Shown: positions 35,942 to 44,849 of the stretch, piece by piece
Layout: each line of letters begins with the position of its first letter
Numbering within the stretch: position 1 is the stretch's first letter
Assembly (NCBI RefSeq): GCF_022662335.1
Contig: NZ_JAKNQJ010000013.1
Span: forward strand, 1-64,000
DNA: 64,000 nt
DNA from: Sphingomonas sp. CROZ-RG-20F-R02-07
Lineage (GTDB): Bacteria > Pseudomonadota > Alphaproteobacteria > Sphingomonadales > Sphingomonadaceae
Reading direction: 5' to 3'
Program-made: the position numbers and the translations under genes
The notes under the pieces: model-generated
Database searches by the model: none
The model's input: only the letters and a program-made list of their open reading frames with translations
Told to the model about the DNA's origin: nothing

Positions 35942-37102
35942 TTAGCCGCCGCGCTTGATGGTTTCGCGGGCGATGATGATCTGCTGGATCTGGCTGGTGC
36001 CTTCGTAGATGCGGAACAGCCGCACGTCGCGGTACAGCCGTTCGATGCCGTAATCGGCGATATAGCCCGCGCCCCCAAAGATCTGCACCGCGCGGTCCGC
36101 CACGCGACCGACCATCTCCGACGCGTAATATTTGGCCGCGGCGGATTCGAGCACCACGTCGCGCTCCGCATCCTTCGCCATCGCGGTTTCCAGCACCAGC
36201 GCGCGCGCGGCGAGCGCCTCGGTCTTGGAATCGGCGATCATCGCCTGAATCAGCTGGTGCTCGGCGATCGGCTTGCCGAACTGCTTGCGCTCGCTCGCAT
36301 AGGCGACGCAGTCCGCGATCAGCCGCTCGGCGACGCCCACGCACACGGCCGCGATGTGCAGCCGGCCGCGATCGAGGACGCGCATCGCGATCTTGAAGCC
36401 TTCACCGTCTGCGCCCAGCCGGTTCGCAGCGGGGACGGCCACGTCGTCGAAGATGACGTCCGCGACCTTCGCGCCCTTTTGCCCCATCTTCTTTTCGGGC
36501 TCGCCGATCGACACGCCCGGCAGATCGCGGGGCACGAGAAATGCCGACACGCCGCGTGCGCCCGGTGCGTCGCCGGTGCGCGCCATCACCGTGAACAGGT
36601 CCGCCTTGTCGGCATTGGTGATGTAGCGTTTGGTGCCCGACAGGCGATAGACGTCGTTGCCTTGGGCATCCTTGGCCTTCACCGCGCGCGTCTTCACCGA
36701 TCCGGAATCGGACCCGACATCGGGCTCGGTGAGCGCGAAGCTGGTGATGATCTCGCCGCTTGCGATCCGCGGCAGCCACTTAGCCTTCTGTTCGGGCGTA
36801 CCCGCCATGACGAGGCCCTGGCTGCCGATGCCCACATTGGTGCCGAAAGTGGAACGAAAAGCGGGCGTCGTTCGACCCAGTTCGATCGCAACGCGTACCT
36901 CTTCGATCATGGCCAGCCCCAGGCCGCCATAATCTTCGGCGATCGACAGCCCGTACAGCCCCATGTCGCGCATCTCGGCGATCACCGCGGCGGGGATCGC
37001 GTCGTTCGCCTCCACCTCCGCCTCCAGCGGGCGGAGCCGTTCGGCGACGAAGCGGCGCACCGTGTCGATCAGCGCGTCGAAGGTTTCGGGATCAAGGGGC
37101 AT
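35942..37102 (-). CDS. Acyl-CoA dehydrogenase
   Basis: A 386-residue flavoprotein that oxidises acyl-CoA to 2-enoyl-CoA and hands electrons to ETF. The three ACAD domains are visible: the helical start (FDALIDTVRRFVAERLRPLEAEV), the middle beta domain with ITSFALTEPDVGSDSGSVKTRAV, and the C-terminal helices with FGKPIAEHQLIQAMIAD. The last part has QIFGGAGYIADYGIERLYRDVRLFRIYEGTSQIQQIIIAR, whose Glu in YEGTS is the catalytic base. Chain-length preference is unknown. It shares direction with the SDR gene 11 bases downstream and probably its transcript. A third SDR diverges upstream. Confidence 0.94.
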   Translation of the reverse strand: MPLDPETFDALIDTVRRFVAERLRPLEAEVEANDAIPAAVIAEMRDMGLYGLSIAEDYGGLGLAMIEEVRVAIELGRTTPAFRSTFGTNVGIGSQGLVMAGTPEQKAKWLPRIASGEIITSFALTEPDVGSDSGSVKTRAVKAKDAQGNDVYRLSGTKRYITNADKADLFTVMARTGDAPGARGVSAFLVPRDLPGVSIGEPEKKMGQKGAKVADVIFDDVAVPAANRLGADGEGFKIAMRVLDRGRLHIAAVCVGVAERLIADCVAYASERKQFGKPIAEHQLIQAMIADSKTEALAARALVLETAMAKDAERDVVLESAAAKYYASEMVGRVADRAVQIFGGAGYIADYGIERLYRDVRLFRIYEGTSQIQQIIIARETIKRGG

Positions 37103-37239
37103 GGCGGGTTCCGTGACGATGTTCCAGGGCGTGGGTAGAGCGCTGCGGGATTGCCCGCAAGCCAAACCGCACGTTCGAACGACCGCCGATTGACCGGCAG
37201 ACATGCCATACTATGATTGGCAAAAGCGAGGAGAGTGGA

Positions 37240-38067
37240 ATGCGGTTGTCGGGCAGGAACGCGGTGGTGACGGGCGGCGCATCGGGCATCGGGCGCGCCA
37301 CCGCGCTCCGCTTCGTCGACGAAGGTGCGCAGGTCTTCGTCGGCGATATCGATGCGGAGGCGGGGCAGGCGCTCGCCGACGAATCGAACGGCCGGATCGT
37401 CTTCCACCGCACCGATGTGACGCAAGAAGGCGACATCGTCGCGCTGCTGGCGCTGGCCGACGCGGCGGGCGGCCTCGACATCCTGTTCAACAATGCCGGC
37501 GCCGGCGGATCGCGCGACCCGATCGATACCATCTCCGCCGACGACTGGGACCGGACGCAGGCGTTGCTGCTGCGCTCGGTGGCGCTCGGCATTCGCCACG
37601 CGGCACCGTTGATGGCCAGGCGCGGCGGCGGGGCGATCGTCAACACCTCCAGCGTGTCCGCGCTCGGCAGCGGCTATGCGCCCACCGCCTATTCGACCGC
37701 CAAGGCCGGGGTACTTCATCTGACGCGGCTGGCGGCGGCCGATCTGGCCAGGCATGCGATCCGGGTGAACGCCGTCGTCCCCGGCTTCATCGCCACCAAC
37801 ATCTTCACCAGCGCGCTGGGCATCGACGCCGCCGGCAAGGCCAGGGCGGACGGCGTCATCGCGCATGTCGCTGCGGACGCGCAGCCGATCCGCCGCACCG
37901 GCCGCCCTGAGGACATCGCCGCCGCGGTCGCCTATCTGGCGAGTGACGATGCGTCGTTCGTGACGGGAACGCATATCGTGATCGACGGCGGCCTGACGAT
38001 CGGCACGCGCGCGAGCTGGGATGCCAGCCAGCCTTCGCTCTTCTCGATTCTGGAGAGCATCCGCTGA
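37240..38067 (+). CDS. SDR-family oxidoreductase
   Basis: A 275-residue short-chain dehydrogenase: TGGASGIG at 11-18, NNAGAGGS, INTSSVSALGS with the catalytic Ser, and AYSTAKAGVLHL with Tyr and Lys. THIVIDGGL is at the end. GAGGAG lies six bases before the ATG at 37240. It diverges from the acyl-CoA dehydrogenase across about 140 bases and is not otherwise coupled. Such SDRs often act on hydroxysteroid or hydroxyacyl substrates, and three SDRs within the window give no further hint to which. Confidence 0.88.
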   Translation: MRLSGRNAVVTGGASGIGRATALRFVDEGAQVFVGDIDAEAGQALADESNGRIVFHRTDVTQEGDIVALLALADAAGGLDILFNNAGAGGSRDPIDTISADDWDRTQALLLRSVALGIRHAAPLMARRGGGAIVNTSSVSALGSGYAPTAYSTAKAGVLHLTRLAAADLARHAIRVNAVVPGFIATNIFTSALGIDAAGKARADGVIAHVAADAQPIRRTGRPEDIAAAVAYLASDDASFVTGTHIVIDGGLTIGTRASWDASQPSLFSILESIR

Positions 38068-38244
38068 GATTCGACCGGTTCGGCGGGTCGGCGATACCCC
38101 GAAACAACGGTCACCCGCCTCGTTTCAACCCGGCCATCGCCCCGCAAACACGCTTCGTCGGATAAGGTTCCCGCGGGGCTTTCCAAAAAAATCGCGCGCC
38201 TCTAGCCAAAATTCATCGCTTTCACCGACCTTTCGGGGGGGTCC

Positions 38245-38796
38245 ATGAATTTCAAGGCTTTGGCAGCGCGTTTTGCGCTGGTGGTATCGTGCGGCCTGAT
38301 GACGGCCGCTCCGGCTGCCGCCCAGTTCTGGCAGTGCGCGCCCTATGCCCGCGAGATTTCGGGGATCGATATCCGCGGCAACGCGAACACCTGGTGGGGC
38401 CAGGCCGCCGGCCGCTACGATCGTGGCCATGCGCCCAAAGTCGGCGCCGTTCTCGCCTTTGCCGCCAGCCACCGGATGCGCGTCGGCCATGTCGCGATGG
38501 TGTCGAAGATCGTGAACGACCATGAGGTGCTTCTCACCCACGCCAACTGGTCGCGCCCCGGCAAGGTCGAAACCGACGTCCGTGCGGTCGACGTGTCCAC
38601 CAATGGCGACTGGTCGATGGTGAAGGTCTGGTATGCGCCGCAGGGCGATCTGGGCACGAGCGCCTATCCGACCAACGGCTTCATCTATTCGGGCCATGCG
38701 CCCAAGGGCAGCGATCTCGACGCGCCCGTCGTGCTGGCGCAGCATGGGCCCACCGATCCGCGCGGCATCTTCACGCTGGCCAACACGCCCGAATAA
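38245..38796 (+). CDS. CHAP-domain peptidoglycan amidase/endopeptidase, exported
   Basis: A 183-residue secreted protein. The signal peptide ends at AAPAAAQ. A CHAP domain follows at once: the nucleophile Cys31 in QFWQCAPYARE, then HAPKVGAVLAFAASHRM and His82 in VGHVAMVSKI. CHAP enzymes cut amide bonds in peptidoglycan. It is a single gene. About 180 bases upstream lack genes, with only a T- and A-rich stretch near 38185-38200 and no recognisable promoter. Homologues in sphingomonads occur as stand-alone secreted CHAP proteins. The cell wall or another glycan peptide as substrate is inferred. Confidence 0.88.
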   Translation: MNFKALAARFALVVSCGLMTAAPAAAQFWQCAPYAREISGIDIRGNANTWWGQAAGRYDRGHAPKVGAVLAFAASHRMRVGHVAMVSKIVNDHEVLLTHANWSRPGKVETDVRAVDVSTNGDWSMVKVWYAPQGDLGTSAYPTNGFIYSGHAPKGSDLDAPVVLAQHGPTDPRGIFTLANTPE

Positions 38797-38848
38797 TCTG
38801 GCGAACAAGCCGGCACCGCCGCGATCGGGGCGGTGGATGCGAGCGGGG

Positions 38849-39751
38849 TTACCAGGGCGCGGGCATTGCGCGATCGAGGAACGCCACGCTGTCTCGCAGC
38901 ACGGGGGCCTTTCCGCGAAACGGCACGGATAGCGCCATGACGACGTTCTCGTGGCTGATTCCCGGATAATCGATATGAGTCACCCGCCCGCCTAGCTGCG
39001 CGATCCGCGCGGTGAGGTTGACGGCGTTGTGCGCATGGACCTGCACGTCGTCGCCGGCCGAGATCAGCAGCATCGGCGCGGCATTACCGCGGGCGAAGTG
39101 CAGCGGCTGGGTCATCTGGGGATTGGCGACGCCCTGCATCGCATCGATCGATCGCTTCACGGTGAAGGGATAGAAGTCATAGGGGCCGCACAGCCCCACT
39201 GCCGCCTTGACGATCCCCGGATCGACGCCCTCCGCGCGCAGCCAGCGCGGATCGAGCGTCAGCATCGCGACGGTATAGGCGCCTGCCGAATGCCCGGCGA
39301 GCGCGATCCGCGCCGGATCGCCGCCATAGGACGCGACATGGTCCCGCGTCCATTTCACCGCCTGCGCGCCGTCCTGGAGAAAGGCGGGGAAGCGCACCTG
39401 CGGCACCTTGCGGTAATCGGGCACCACGACGACGAAGCCCGCTTTGGCATAGGCGCGCGCGGCAAAGGCATAGGCGCCGCGCGATCCGTTCACCCAGCCG
39501 CCGCCATACCAGAAGATCACCACCGGCAGCGGCTTCGCCCGCGCGCCTGCCGGCCGCCAGACGTCGAGCGCTTGCCCATGATCGCCGAACGGCACCGCGC
39601 GCGCGACCCTGTCCGCGCCCACGCCGCCACCCTCCAAACCATCGAGAAAGCTCAACAATCCCGGCGGCGAGGTAAGCGCCGCGGCGGCGCCGGACCCGGC
39701 GAGCAGCAGCACCGCCGCGATGGCCGCTACGCGGGCCGGGCGCCCCCGCAT
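38849..39751 (-). CDS. Alpha/beta hydrolase, carboxylesterase-like, exported
   Basis: A 300-residue esterase. A signal-anchor segment lies in residues 8-26. The oxyanion-hole region is FWYGGGWVNGS (in place of HGGG). The nucleophile Ser155 is in AGHSAGAYT, an Asp in ISAGDDVQVHAHN and the His in GISHENVV. This looks like the BD-FAE/hormone-sensitive-lipase type of esterases. Its start lies two bases after the stop of a Tat-exported monooxygenase-like gene, so the two form an operon. Substrate is unknown. Confidence 0.87.
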   Translation of the reverse strand: MRGRPARVAAIAAVLLLAGSGAAAALTSPPGLLSFLDGLEGGGVGADRVARAVPFGDHGQALDVWRPAGARAKPLPVVIFWYGGGWVNGSRGAYAFAARAYAKAGFVVVVPDYRKVPQVRFPAFLQDGAQAVKWTRDHVASYGGDPARIALAGHSAGAYTVAMLTLDPRWLRAEGVDPGIVKAAVGLCGPYDFYPFTVKRSIDAMQGVANPQMTQPLHFARGNAAPMLLISAGDDVQVHAHNAVNLTARIAQLGGRVTHIDYPGISHENVVMALSVPFRGKAPVLRDSVAFLDRAMPAPW

Positions 39752-39753
39752 CG

Positions 39754-40152
39754 TCAGACGAGCCGCCGCAGCCGGGTGATGGCGAACGGCTTGCCGAGCA
39801 GCTTGGCCATGGTCGGCCGCGCCGCCGCCATCGCCGGCGAGGAGAGGTGTGCCGCCAGATCCGCCTCGCTCGTCCAGCTCTCGAAGGTGAGGAACCGGCC
39901 CGGATGCGCGATGTCCTCGTGCAAATGATAGGACAGGCAGCCCCGATCCTGCGTCGCCCCTTGCGCGAAGGGGATCAACGCGTCGCGCAGCGCCGCCTCC
40001 TGGCCCTTCTTGGCGACCAGCTCGGCGATCACGTAGAGCGAACCGTCCTGCGCCCTGGCCACTTGCGCCCAAGGCAGCATCGCGGCGATACCCGCCACCG
40101 CCGCCCCGGCCACCACCGTTCTACGTGACACCTTCGTGTCCTTCGCATCCAT
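39754..40152 (-). CDS. Antibiotic biosynthesis (quinol) monooxygenase-like protein with Tat signal
   Basis: A 132-residue protein. The N-terminus MDAKDTKVSRRTVVAGAAVAG carries the twin-arginine motif SRRTVV and a hydrophobic stretch ending AQA-like (VARAQ), so it is exported folded. The rest is an ABM/YgiN ferredoxin-like domain: YVIAELVAKKGQEAALRDALIPFAQGA, GCLSYHLHEDIAHPGRFLTFESWTSEADLAAHLSSP. Such dimers oxidise quinols or bind small aromatics, usually in the cytoplasm, so Tat export is noteworthy. The next gene is a secreted esterase starting two bases after, suggesting a shared periplasmic job. Confidence 0.88.
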   Translation of the reverse strand: MDAKDTKVSRRTVVAGAAVAGIAAMLPWAQVARAQDGSLYVIAELVAKKGQEAALRDALIPFAQGATQDRGCLSYHLHEDIAHPGRFLTFESWTSEADLAAHLSSPAMAAARPTMAKLLGKPFAITRLRRLV

Positions 40153-40232
40153 TGTCCTGCTCCTGTCCTATCGTGGCGGACGTTGAAGCATGGCGCGGGC
40201 AGGCTGGCAAATCGTCCGTGCGCAGGCTTCCC

Positions 40233-41690
40233 TCAGGCCGCTTCGGCCGCCTGCGTCGTCCAGCCGAGCCGGGGGATCGTGATCGAGCGTTTGCCGGTCA
40301 GGTCGGTGCGGCACACGAAGAGCTCGCGCTGCTCGATATAGCCGATCAGGCGGCGCACGCGGCCGAGCGAGCTGGTGCCATAAGTCTCGGCGATCTGCGC
40401 GTCGGACGGGCAGGGTGCGCCCTCGCGTGCGGCGCGGGCGACCAGCAGGAACGCGCCCAGCATATCGTCGGGCAGACCGCCCGCCACATCGAGCGCGGTG
40501 GTCCATGCTTCGTCGGCCAGATCGAAGATGCCCGCCCGCGCGCAACTGAGCCGCCGGGTGAAGCCCGCGAGATCGAGCGGCGGCCGCGCCAGATCGGCCA
40601 TCCGGCAGCGCACCTGGAAATCCTGGAACAGCACCGAGGGCGGCCGGAGCGCCGCCTCGGCATCGGCCACGATCGCGCGCATCACCTCCGCGACGATCGC
40701 CTCCACCTCCTGCGGGTCGCGCTCGGTGGCGGTGAGCGGCTCGGGAACGCTGCGGCCGAGCTGCGCGATCACGCGGTCGGGCGGCACCGCCATCGGCCGG
40801 CTGTCGAAGGCGAATCCGGGCTGATCCACCACCGGCTCGGGCGCGAAGAGCAGGTCCTTCATGTCCTCGGGCGGGGTCGCGGTGGGCAGGGGCGTGAGCT
40901 TGGGGCTGCCGCTGCGCGCGGACGTCTCGACCGCGCCGATCCGCACCGTGATCGGCCGCCGCGACACCGCAGGGCCGAGCGCCAGGAAGGTGCCGCGCTG
41001 CAGATCGCGGATTGTCTCCGCCTGGCGACGATCCATGCCGAGCAGATCGGCGGCGCGCGCCATGTCGATGTCGAGAAAGGTGCGGCCCATCAGGAAATTG
41101 GAGGCCTCGGCGGCGACGTTCTTGGCCAGCTTGGCGAGGCGCTGCGTCGCGATCACGCCGGCAAGGCCGCGCTTGCGCCCGCGGCACATCAGGTTGGTCA
41201 TGGCCGACAGCGATGCGCGGCGCACCTCTTCGGTCACCTCGCCCGCGGCGGCCGGCGCGAAGAGCTGCGCCTCGTCGACCACCACGAGCGCTGGGTACCA
41301 ATGTTCGCGCGGGGCATCGAACATCGCCGACAGGAAGGCGGCGGCACAGCGCATCTGCCCTTCGACCTCCAGCCCTTCGAGGCTCAGCACGACCGACGCG
41401 CGATGTTCGCGCAGCCGTGTGGCGAACCGCGCGATCTCGCGTTCGCTGTAATCGCCCGCCTCGATCACGACATGGCCGTAAGCGCCGCTGAGCGTCACGA
41501 AATCGCCCTCCGGATCGATCACGACCTGCTGAACCTGGCCTGCCGAGCGTTCGAGCAGGCGGCGCAGCAGATGCGATTTGCCCGATCCGGAATTACCCTG
41601 GACGAGCAGGCGCGTCGCGAGCAGCTCCTCCAGGTCGATCGGCACCGAACCGCCGCGCTCGTCGCTCCCCATGTCCACGCTTACCGTCAT
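40233..41690 (-). CDS. HerA/DUF87-like ATPase
   Basis: A 485-residue P-loop ATPase. Walker A GNSGSGKSHLL is at 32-42 and the Walker B region is ALVVVDEAQLFAPAA. The Arg-rich GRKRGLAGVIATQRLAKLAKNV motif with sensor-like TQR follows. This is the FtsK/HerA translocase signature (DUF87-like). The C-terminal half (from about residue 260) has no catalytic motif that I know and is Pro-, Ala- and Arg-rich, ending in a winged-helix-like LGRVRRLIGYIEQRELFV. It is not next to a nuclease such as NurA, so a repair role is only inferred. The ATG at 41690 has no good ribosome site; ATG at 41672 is an alternative. Confidence 0.85.
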   Translation of the reverse strand: MTVSVDMGSDERGGSVPIDLEELLATRLLVQGNSGSGKSHLLRRLLERSAGQVQQVVIDPEGDFVTLSGAYGHVVIEAGDYSEREIARFATRLREHRASVVLSLEGLEVEGQMRCAAAFLSAMFDAPREHWYPALVVVDEAQLFAPAAAGEVTEEVRRASLSAMTNLMCRGRKRGLAGVIATQRLAKLAKNVAAEASNFLMGRTFLDIDMARAADLLGMDRRQAETIRDLQRGTFLALGPAVSRRPITVRIGAVETSARSGSPKLTPLPTATPPEDMKDLLFAPEPVVDQPGFAFDSRPMAVPPDRVIAQLGRSVPEPLTATERDPQEVEAIVAEVMRAIVADAEAALRPPSVLFQDFQVRCRMADLARPPLDLAGFTRRLSCARAGIFDLADEAWTTALDVAGGLPDDMLGAFLLVARAAREGAPCPSDAQIAETYGTSSLGRVRRLIGYIEQRELFVCRTDLTGKRSITIPRLGWTTQAAEAA

Positions 41691-41789
41691 GGGGGTGCGT
41701 TTGCAGGCCGGCGACCGGGCGGGCAAGGGGTTTGCGGCGCGCTGCCGCCGTCCTAAGGGGCGGCGAGACACGCGATCAGGGGAAACGCC

Positions 41790-42347
41790 ATGGCCTCGGC
41801 CGTCCGCATATCGGCCACCGCGCTCGCGGAGATGGCGCATCGCCTGCTCGGCAAGAAGCCCGCCGAACTCGACGAGGAGGAGCGCCGCGTCCTCGCCGGG
41901 ATCGAGTCGGGGCGCACCGTCAGCCGCGACGCCGCTGACGTCGCCGATGAACGCTCCGATTTCGGCGATCGGTTGTCGGACAAGGTCGCGGCGATCGGCG
42001 GTTCGTGGGGCTTCATCATCGCCTTCACCGTGGTGCTGCTCGGCTGGATGCTGCTCAATTCGGACGTGCTCGCGCATTTCGGCGCGGCGTTCGACCCCTA
42101 CCCCTATATCTTCCTCAACCTGATGCTCTCGACCGTGGCCGCGATACAGGCGCCGGTCATCATGATGAGCCAGAACCGGCAATCGGCGAAGGACCGCCTG
42201 GCCGCCAGCCTCGACTACGAAACCAACCTGCGATCGGAGCTCGACATCCTGCGCGTCCACGAGAAGCTGGATCATATCGTGCTCGACCGGCTTGCCGCGC
42301 TGGAGGCCAAGATCGACGCTCTGGCGAAATCCACGCCCACGTCCTAA
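41790..42347 (+). CDS. DUF1003 membrane protein
   Basis: A 185-residue protein with two transmembrane helices (about 71-93 and 102-124) between a helical N-terminus and a charged, coiled C-terminus. The family signature is present: DKVAAIGGSWGFII, FDPYPYIFLNLMLSTVAAIQAPVIMMSQNRQSAKDR. Some relatives were annotated as cyclic nucleotide or magnesium-linked, without proof. Function is unknown. AGGGGAA precedes the ATG. It diverges from the HerA-like gene over 100 bases and is followed by yebC 27 bases later, in the same direction. Confidence 0.9.
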   Translation: MASAVRISATALAEMAHRLLGKKPAELDEEERRVLAGIESGRTVSRDAADVADERSDFGDRLSDKVAAIGGSWGFIIAFTVVLLGWMLLNSDVLAHFGAAFDPYPYIFLNLMLSTVAAIQAPVIMMSQNRQSAKDRLAASLDYETNLRSELDILRVHEKLDHIVLDRLAALEAKIDALAKSTPTS

Positions 42348-42374
42348 AGCCGGCCATCATTCAAAGAGGCGTCG

Positions 42375-43118
42375 ATGGCAGGCCATTCCAAGTTCAAGAA
42401 CATCATGCACCGCAAGGGTGCGCAGGATAAGAAGCGTTCGGGCATGTTCTCGAAGCTGAGCCGCGAAATCACCGTCGCGGCCAAGATGGGCCTGCCCGAT
42501 CCCGACATGAACCCGCGCCTGCGCGCTGCGGTGAACGCCGCCAAGGCGCAGTCGATGCCCAAGGACAATATCCAGCGCTCGATCGACAAGGCGTCGAAGG
42601 GCGATGCCGAGAATTACGAGGAAATCCGCTACGAGGCGTTCGGCCCCGGCGGCGTGTCGCTGATCGTCGAGACGCTGACCGACAACCGCAACCGCACCGT
42701 GACCAACGTGCGCACCGCGATTTCCAAGAACGGCGGCAATCTCGGCGCGCCGGGTTCGGTGAGCCACGCGTTCGACCGGATGGGGCTGATCTCGTACCCG
42801 GCGCGCGCCGGCGATGCGGAAAAGGTCTTCGAAGCGGCGCTGGAGGCCGGCGCCGAGGACGTGACCTCCAGCGAGGACGGCCACGAGATCTGGACCGCGG
42901 TCGGCGATCTGCACGAAGTCTCGAAGGCGCTCGAGCCGGTGCTGGGCGAGGCGGAGGGGGCCAAGCTCGCCTGGCGCCCGCAGACGATGGTCGAGGTCGA
43001 CGAGAACGACGCCGCCACGCTGTTCAAGCTGATCGACGTGCTCGACGACGACGATGACGTGCAGACCGTATGGGGCAATTACGAAGTGTCCGATGCGGTG
43101 ATGGAGAAGCTAGGTTGA
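42375..43118 (+). CDS. yebC: YebC/PmpR-family translation or transcription regulator
   Basis: A 247-residue protein of the TACO1/YebC family, all three domains in order. [32 protein letters not shown] opens it, [25 protein letters not shown] is the middle segment, and it closes with [13 protein letters not shown]. YebC proteins were named as transcription regulators, and some are now known to help ribosomes translate proline-rich stretches. Directly downstream is ruvC, the usual partner in alphaproteobacteria. Length is normal. Confidence 0.96.
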   Translation: MAGHSKFKNIMHRKGAQDKKRSGMFSKLSREITVAAKMGLPDPDMNPRLRAAVNAAKAQSMPKDNIQRSIDKASKGDAENYEEIRYEAFGPGGVSLIVETLTDNRNRTVTNVRTAISKNGGNLGAPGSVSHAFDRMGLISYPARAGDAEKVFEAALEAGAEDVTSSEDGHEIWTAVGDLHEVSKALEPVLGEAEGAKLAWRPQTMVEVDENDAATLFKLIDVLDDDDDVQTVWGNYEVSDAVMEKLG

Positions 43119-43155
43119 CGCGGCTCGGAGCGTTGGCGGGAATGACGGCCGCGTG

Positions 43156-43659
43156 ATGATCCTCGGCCTCGATCCGGGTCTCGGCACCACGGGCTGGGGC
43201 GTGATCCGGGCCGAGGGCAACCGGCTGACGCATGTCGCCAACGGCCAGATCAGGACGGATCCGTCGATGGCGCTGCCACGTCGCCTGTCCGCGCTCTATG
43301 CCGCGCTGATCGACGTGATCCGTGCCGAGCGCCCGGCGGGCGCGGCCGTGGAGGAGGTGCTCGGCAATTCGAACCCGCAATCGACGCTGAAGCTGGGGCA
43401 GGCACGCGGCGTGGTGCTGCTGGCGGCGGCGGGGGCGGGGCTGCACATCGGCGAATATCATCCCTCGACTGTGAAGAAGGCGGTGGTCGGCACAGGGGGC
43501 GCTGAGAAGAGGCAGATCCAGGCGATGATGGGGGTGCTGCTGCCCGGTGCGAAGCTGGCAGGGCCGGATGCGGCGGACGCGCTGGCGGTGGCGATCTGCC
43601 ACGCGCATCATCTCGCCAGCGCCGAGGGCATGGCGCGGCGCGCGCGGGTGACCGCATGA
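43156..43659 (+). CDS. ruvC: Crossover junction endodeoxyribonuclease RuvC
   Basis: A 167-residue Holliday-junction resolvase. The active-site Asp is in [17 protein letters not shown], a Glu in [23 protein letters not shown], and the last acidic group in [18 protein letters not shown]. It works with RuvAB to cut four-way junctions. A GTG just before gives the alternative start at 43153. Its stop overlaps the ruvA ATG by four bases (ATGA), as usual in ruvCA operons. Confidence 0.97.
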   Translation: MILGLDPGLGTTGWGVIRAEGNRLTHVANGQIRTDPSMALPRRLSALYAALIDVIRAERPAGAAVEEVLGNSNPQSTLKLGQARGVVLLAAAGAGLHIGEYHPSTVKKAVVGTGGAEKRQIQAMMGVLLPGAKLAGPDAADALAVAICHAHHLASAEGMARRARVTA

Positions 43660-44255
43660 TCGCGCATCTGAAGGGGCGGCTCGATTCGACCGGGATCGAC
43701 CATGCCGTGATCGATGTCGGCGGCGTCGGCTATCTGGTCGGTGCATCGAGCCGCACGCTCGCCGGCATCGGTCCGGTCGGCGAGGCGGTGATGCTGCATA
43801 CCGAGATGCTGGTGGGCGAGGATTTTCTGCGCCTGGTCGGCTTCTCCAGCGCGGGTGAGCGCGACTGGTTCCGCCTGTTGACGGGCGTGCAGGGCGTGGG
43901 CGCGCGCGTCGCGCTCGCGATCCTGTCCGCGCTGGAGCCTGCCGATCTGGGTCGTGCGGTGATGGCGCAGGACAAGGCGACGGTGGCGCGCGCGAACGGC
44001 GTCGGCCCTAAACTCGCCGAGCGGATCGTGCGTGAGTTGAAGGACAAGGTGGGCGGCATCGCGATCGGCCCGGCCGGGGCGAGTGTCGTGGCGCCTGTAG
44101 GCGGTGCGGCGGCGGATGCGGTCTCGGCGCTGCTGAACCTGGGGTTCCGCCCGGCCGAGGCCGCGAATGCCGTGGCGGCTGCCGAGGAGGAATTGGGCGC
44201 GGGCACCGGCTTGGATGCGCTGGTGCGGCTGGCGCTTCGCAAGGCGGCGAAGTAG
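43656..44255 (+). CDS. ruvA: Holliday junction DNA helicase subunit RuvA
   Basis: A 199-residue junction-binding subunit. The OB-fold N-terminal domain is [28 protein letters not shown]. The two helix-hairpin-helix motifs are [19 protein letters not shown] and [18 protein letters not shown]. The C-terminal three-helix domain ([20 protein letters not shown]) contacts RuvB. It loads the RuvB motor to drive branch migration. In this genome ruvB does not follow at once: a ParDE-type toxin-antitoxin pair lies between. Confidence 0.97.
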   Translation: MIAHLKGRLDSTGIDHAVIDVGGVGYLVGASSRTLAGIGPVGEAVMLHTEMLVGEDFLRLVGFSSAGERDWFRLLTGVQGVGARVALAILSALEPADLGRAVMAQDKATVARANGVGPKLAERIVRELKDKVGGIAIGPAGASVVAPVGGAAADAVSALLNLGFRPAEAANAVAAAEEELGAGTGLDALVRLALRKAAK

Positions 44256-44261
44256 TCGCGC

Positions 44262-44290
44262 TGGACGGCCCATGCACGGGGGACTATATC
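44262..44290 (+). promoter_or_regulatory. Possible sigma-70 promoter of the parDE-type pair
   Basis: TGGACG (44262-44267) and TATATC (44285-44290) are 17 bases apart and just before the antitoxin ATG at 44297. An own promoter would let the module, and perhaps ruvB, be expressed apart from ruvCA. The transcript leader would be very short, so this is tentative. Confidence 0.35.
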
Positions 44291-44296
44291 GGGAAC

Positions 44297-44548
44297 ATGG
44301 CGCAGCTCCACGTCTCCCTTCCGCCTGAACTTCAGCGCTACGTCGATGGCCGCGTATCCGCCGAGGGGTTCGTGGACCCCGCTGCCTATCTCCGCGACTT
44401 GGTCGAACGCGATCAGGGTCTCTATCAGGCGGATGTTCGGCGGCTCCAGGCGTTGATCGACGAAGGTATCGCTTCGGGAATCATCGATCGCGAGCCTGAG
44501 GATGTCTTGCGGGACATCGTGACGGAGATCGCCGACCCGCATGGGTAG
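44297..44548 (+). CDS. ParD-like ribbon-helix-helix antitoxin
   Basis: An 83-residue protein. The N-terminal strand and helices (AQLHVSLPPELQRYVDGRVSAEGFVDPAAYLRDLVERDQ) are the RHH/ParD type that binds DNA as a dimer. The acidic C-terminal part (LIDEGIASGIIDREPEDVL) should wrap the toxin. It overlaps the toxin gene by eight bases. It represses its own operon in known systems. It lies between ruvA (stop 41 bases upstream) and ruvB, an unexpected place. Confidence 0.88.
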   Translation: MAQLHVSLPPELQRYVDGRVSAEGFVDPAAYLRDLVERDQGLYQADVRRLQALIDEGIASGIIDREPEDVLRDIVTEIADPHG

Positions 44549-44849
44549 AGTTCGGCTGACCGCCGTGGCGACGCGGGATCTGCGGCAGATCAGGACCATC
44601 GGTATTCGGGATCATGGTGCAACGGCGTCCGCGGCGCATATGAGTGGCTTCGAACGCCTCGTCCGGCTGTTGCGCGACAATCCTCGGGCGAGGCAGGAGC
44701 GCCCCGGATTCCATCAGGACGATATCCGCAGCTTGTCGCACCATCCGCACCGGATATTCTACCGCATCGACGACGAGGAAAATGTTTTGATCGTTCGTAT
44801 CATCCATCACGCACGCGACGTCGTTCGTGCGTTTCGGGACAGGCCTTGA
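44541..44849 (+). CDS. ParE/RelE-superfamily toxin
   Basis: A 102-residue protein of the ParE fold: [45 protein letters not shown], then a strand-rich end [29 protein letters not shown]. ParE toxins poison DNA gyrase, while RelE cuts mRNA; the order with a ParD-like antitoxin favours ParE. It overlaps the antitoxin by eight bases, and its TGA overlaps the TTG start of ruvB, so the toxin and a repair motor are translated in tandem. Confidence 0.88.
   Translation: MGRVRLTAVATRDLRQIRTIGIRDHGATASAAHMSGFERLVRLLRDNPRARQERPGFHQDDIRSLSHHPHRIFYRIDDEENVLIVRIIHHARDVVRAFRDRP

Noticed and set aside
40233..42275. A longer HerA-like protein starting at 42275
   Set aside because: The extension would overlap the whole DUF1003 gene on the other strand, and the family start lies at the ATG at 41690.
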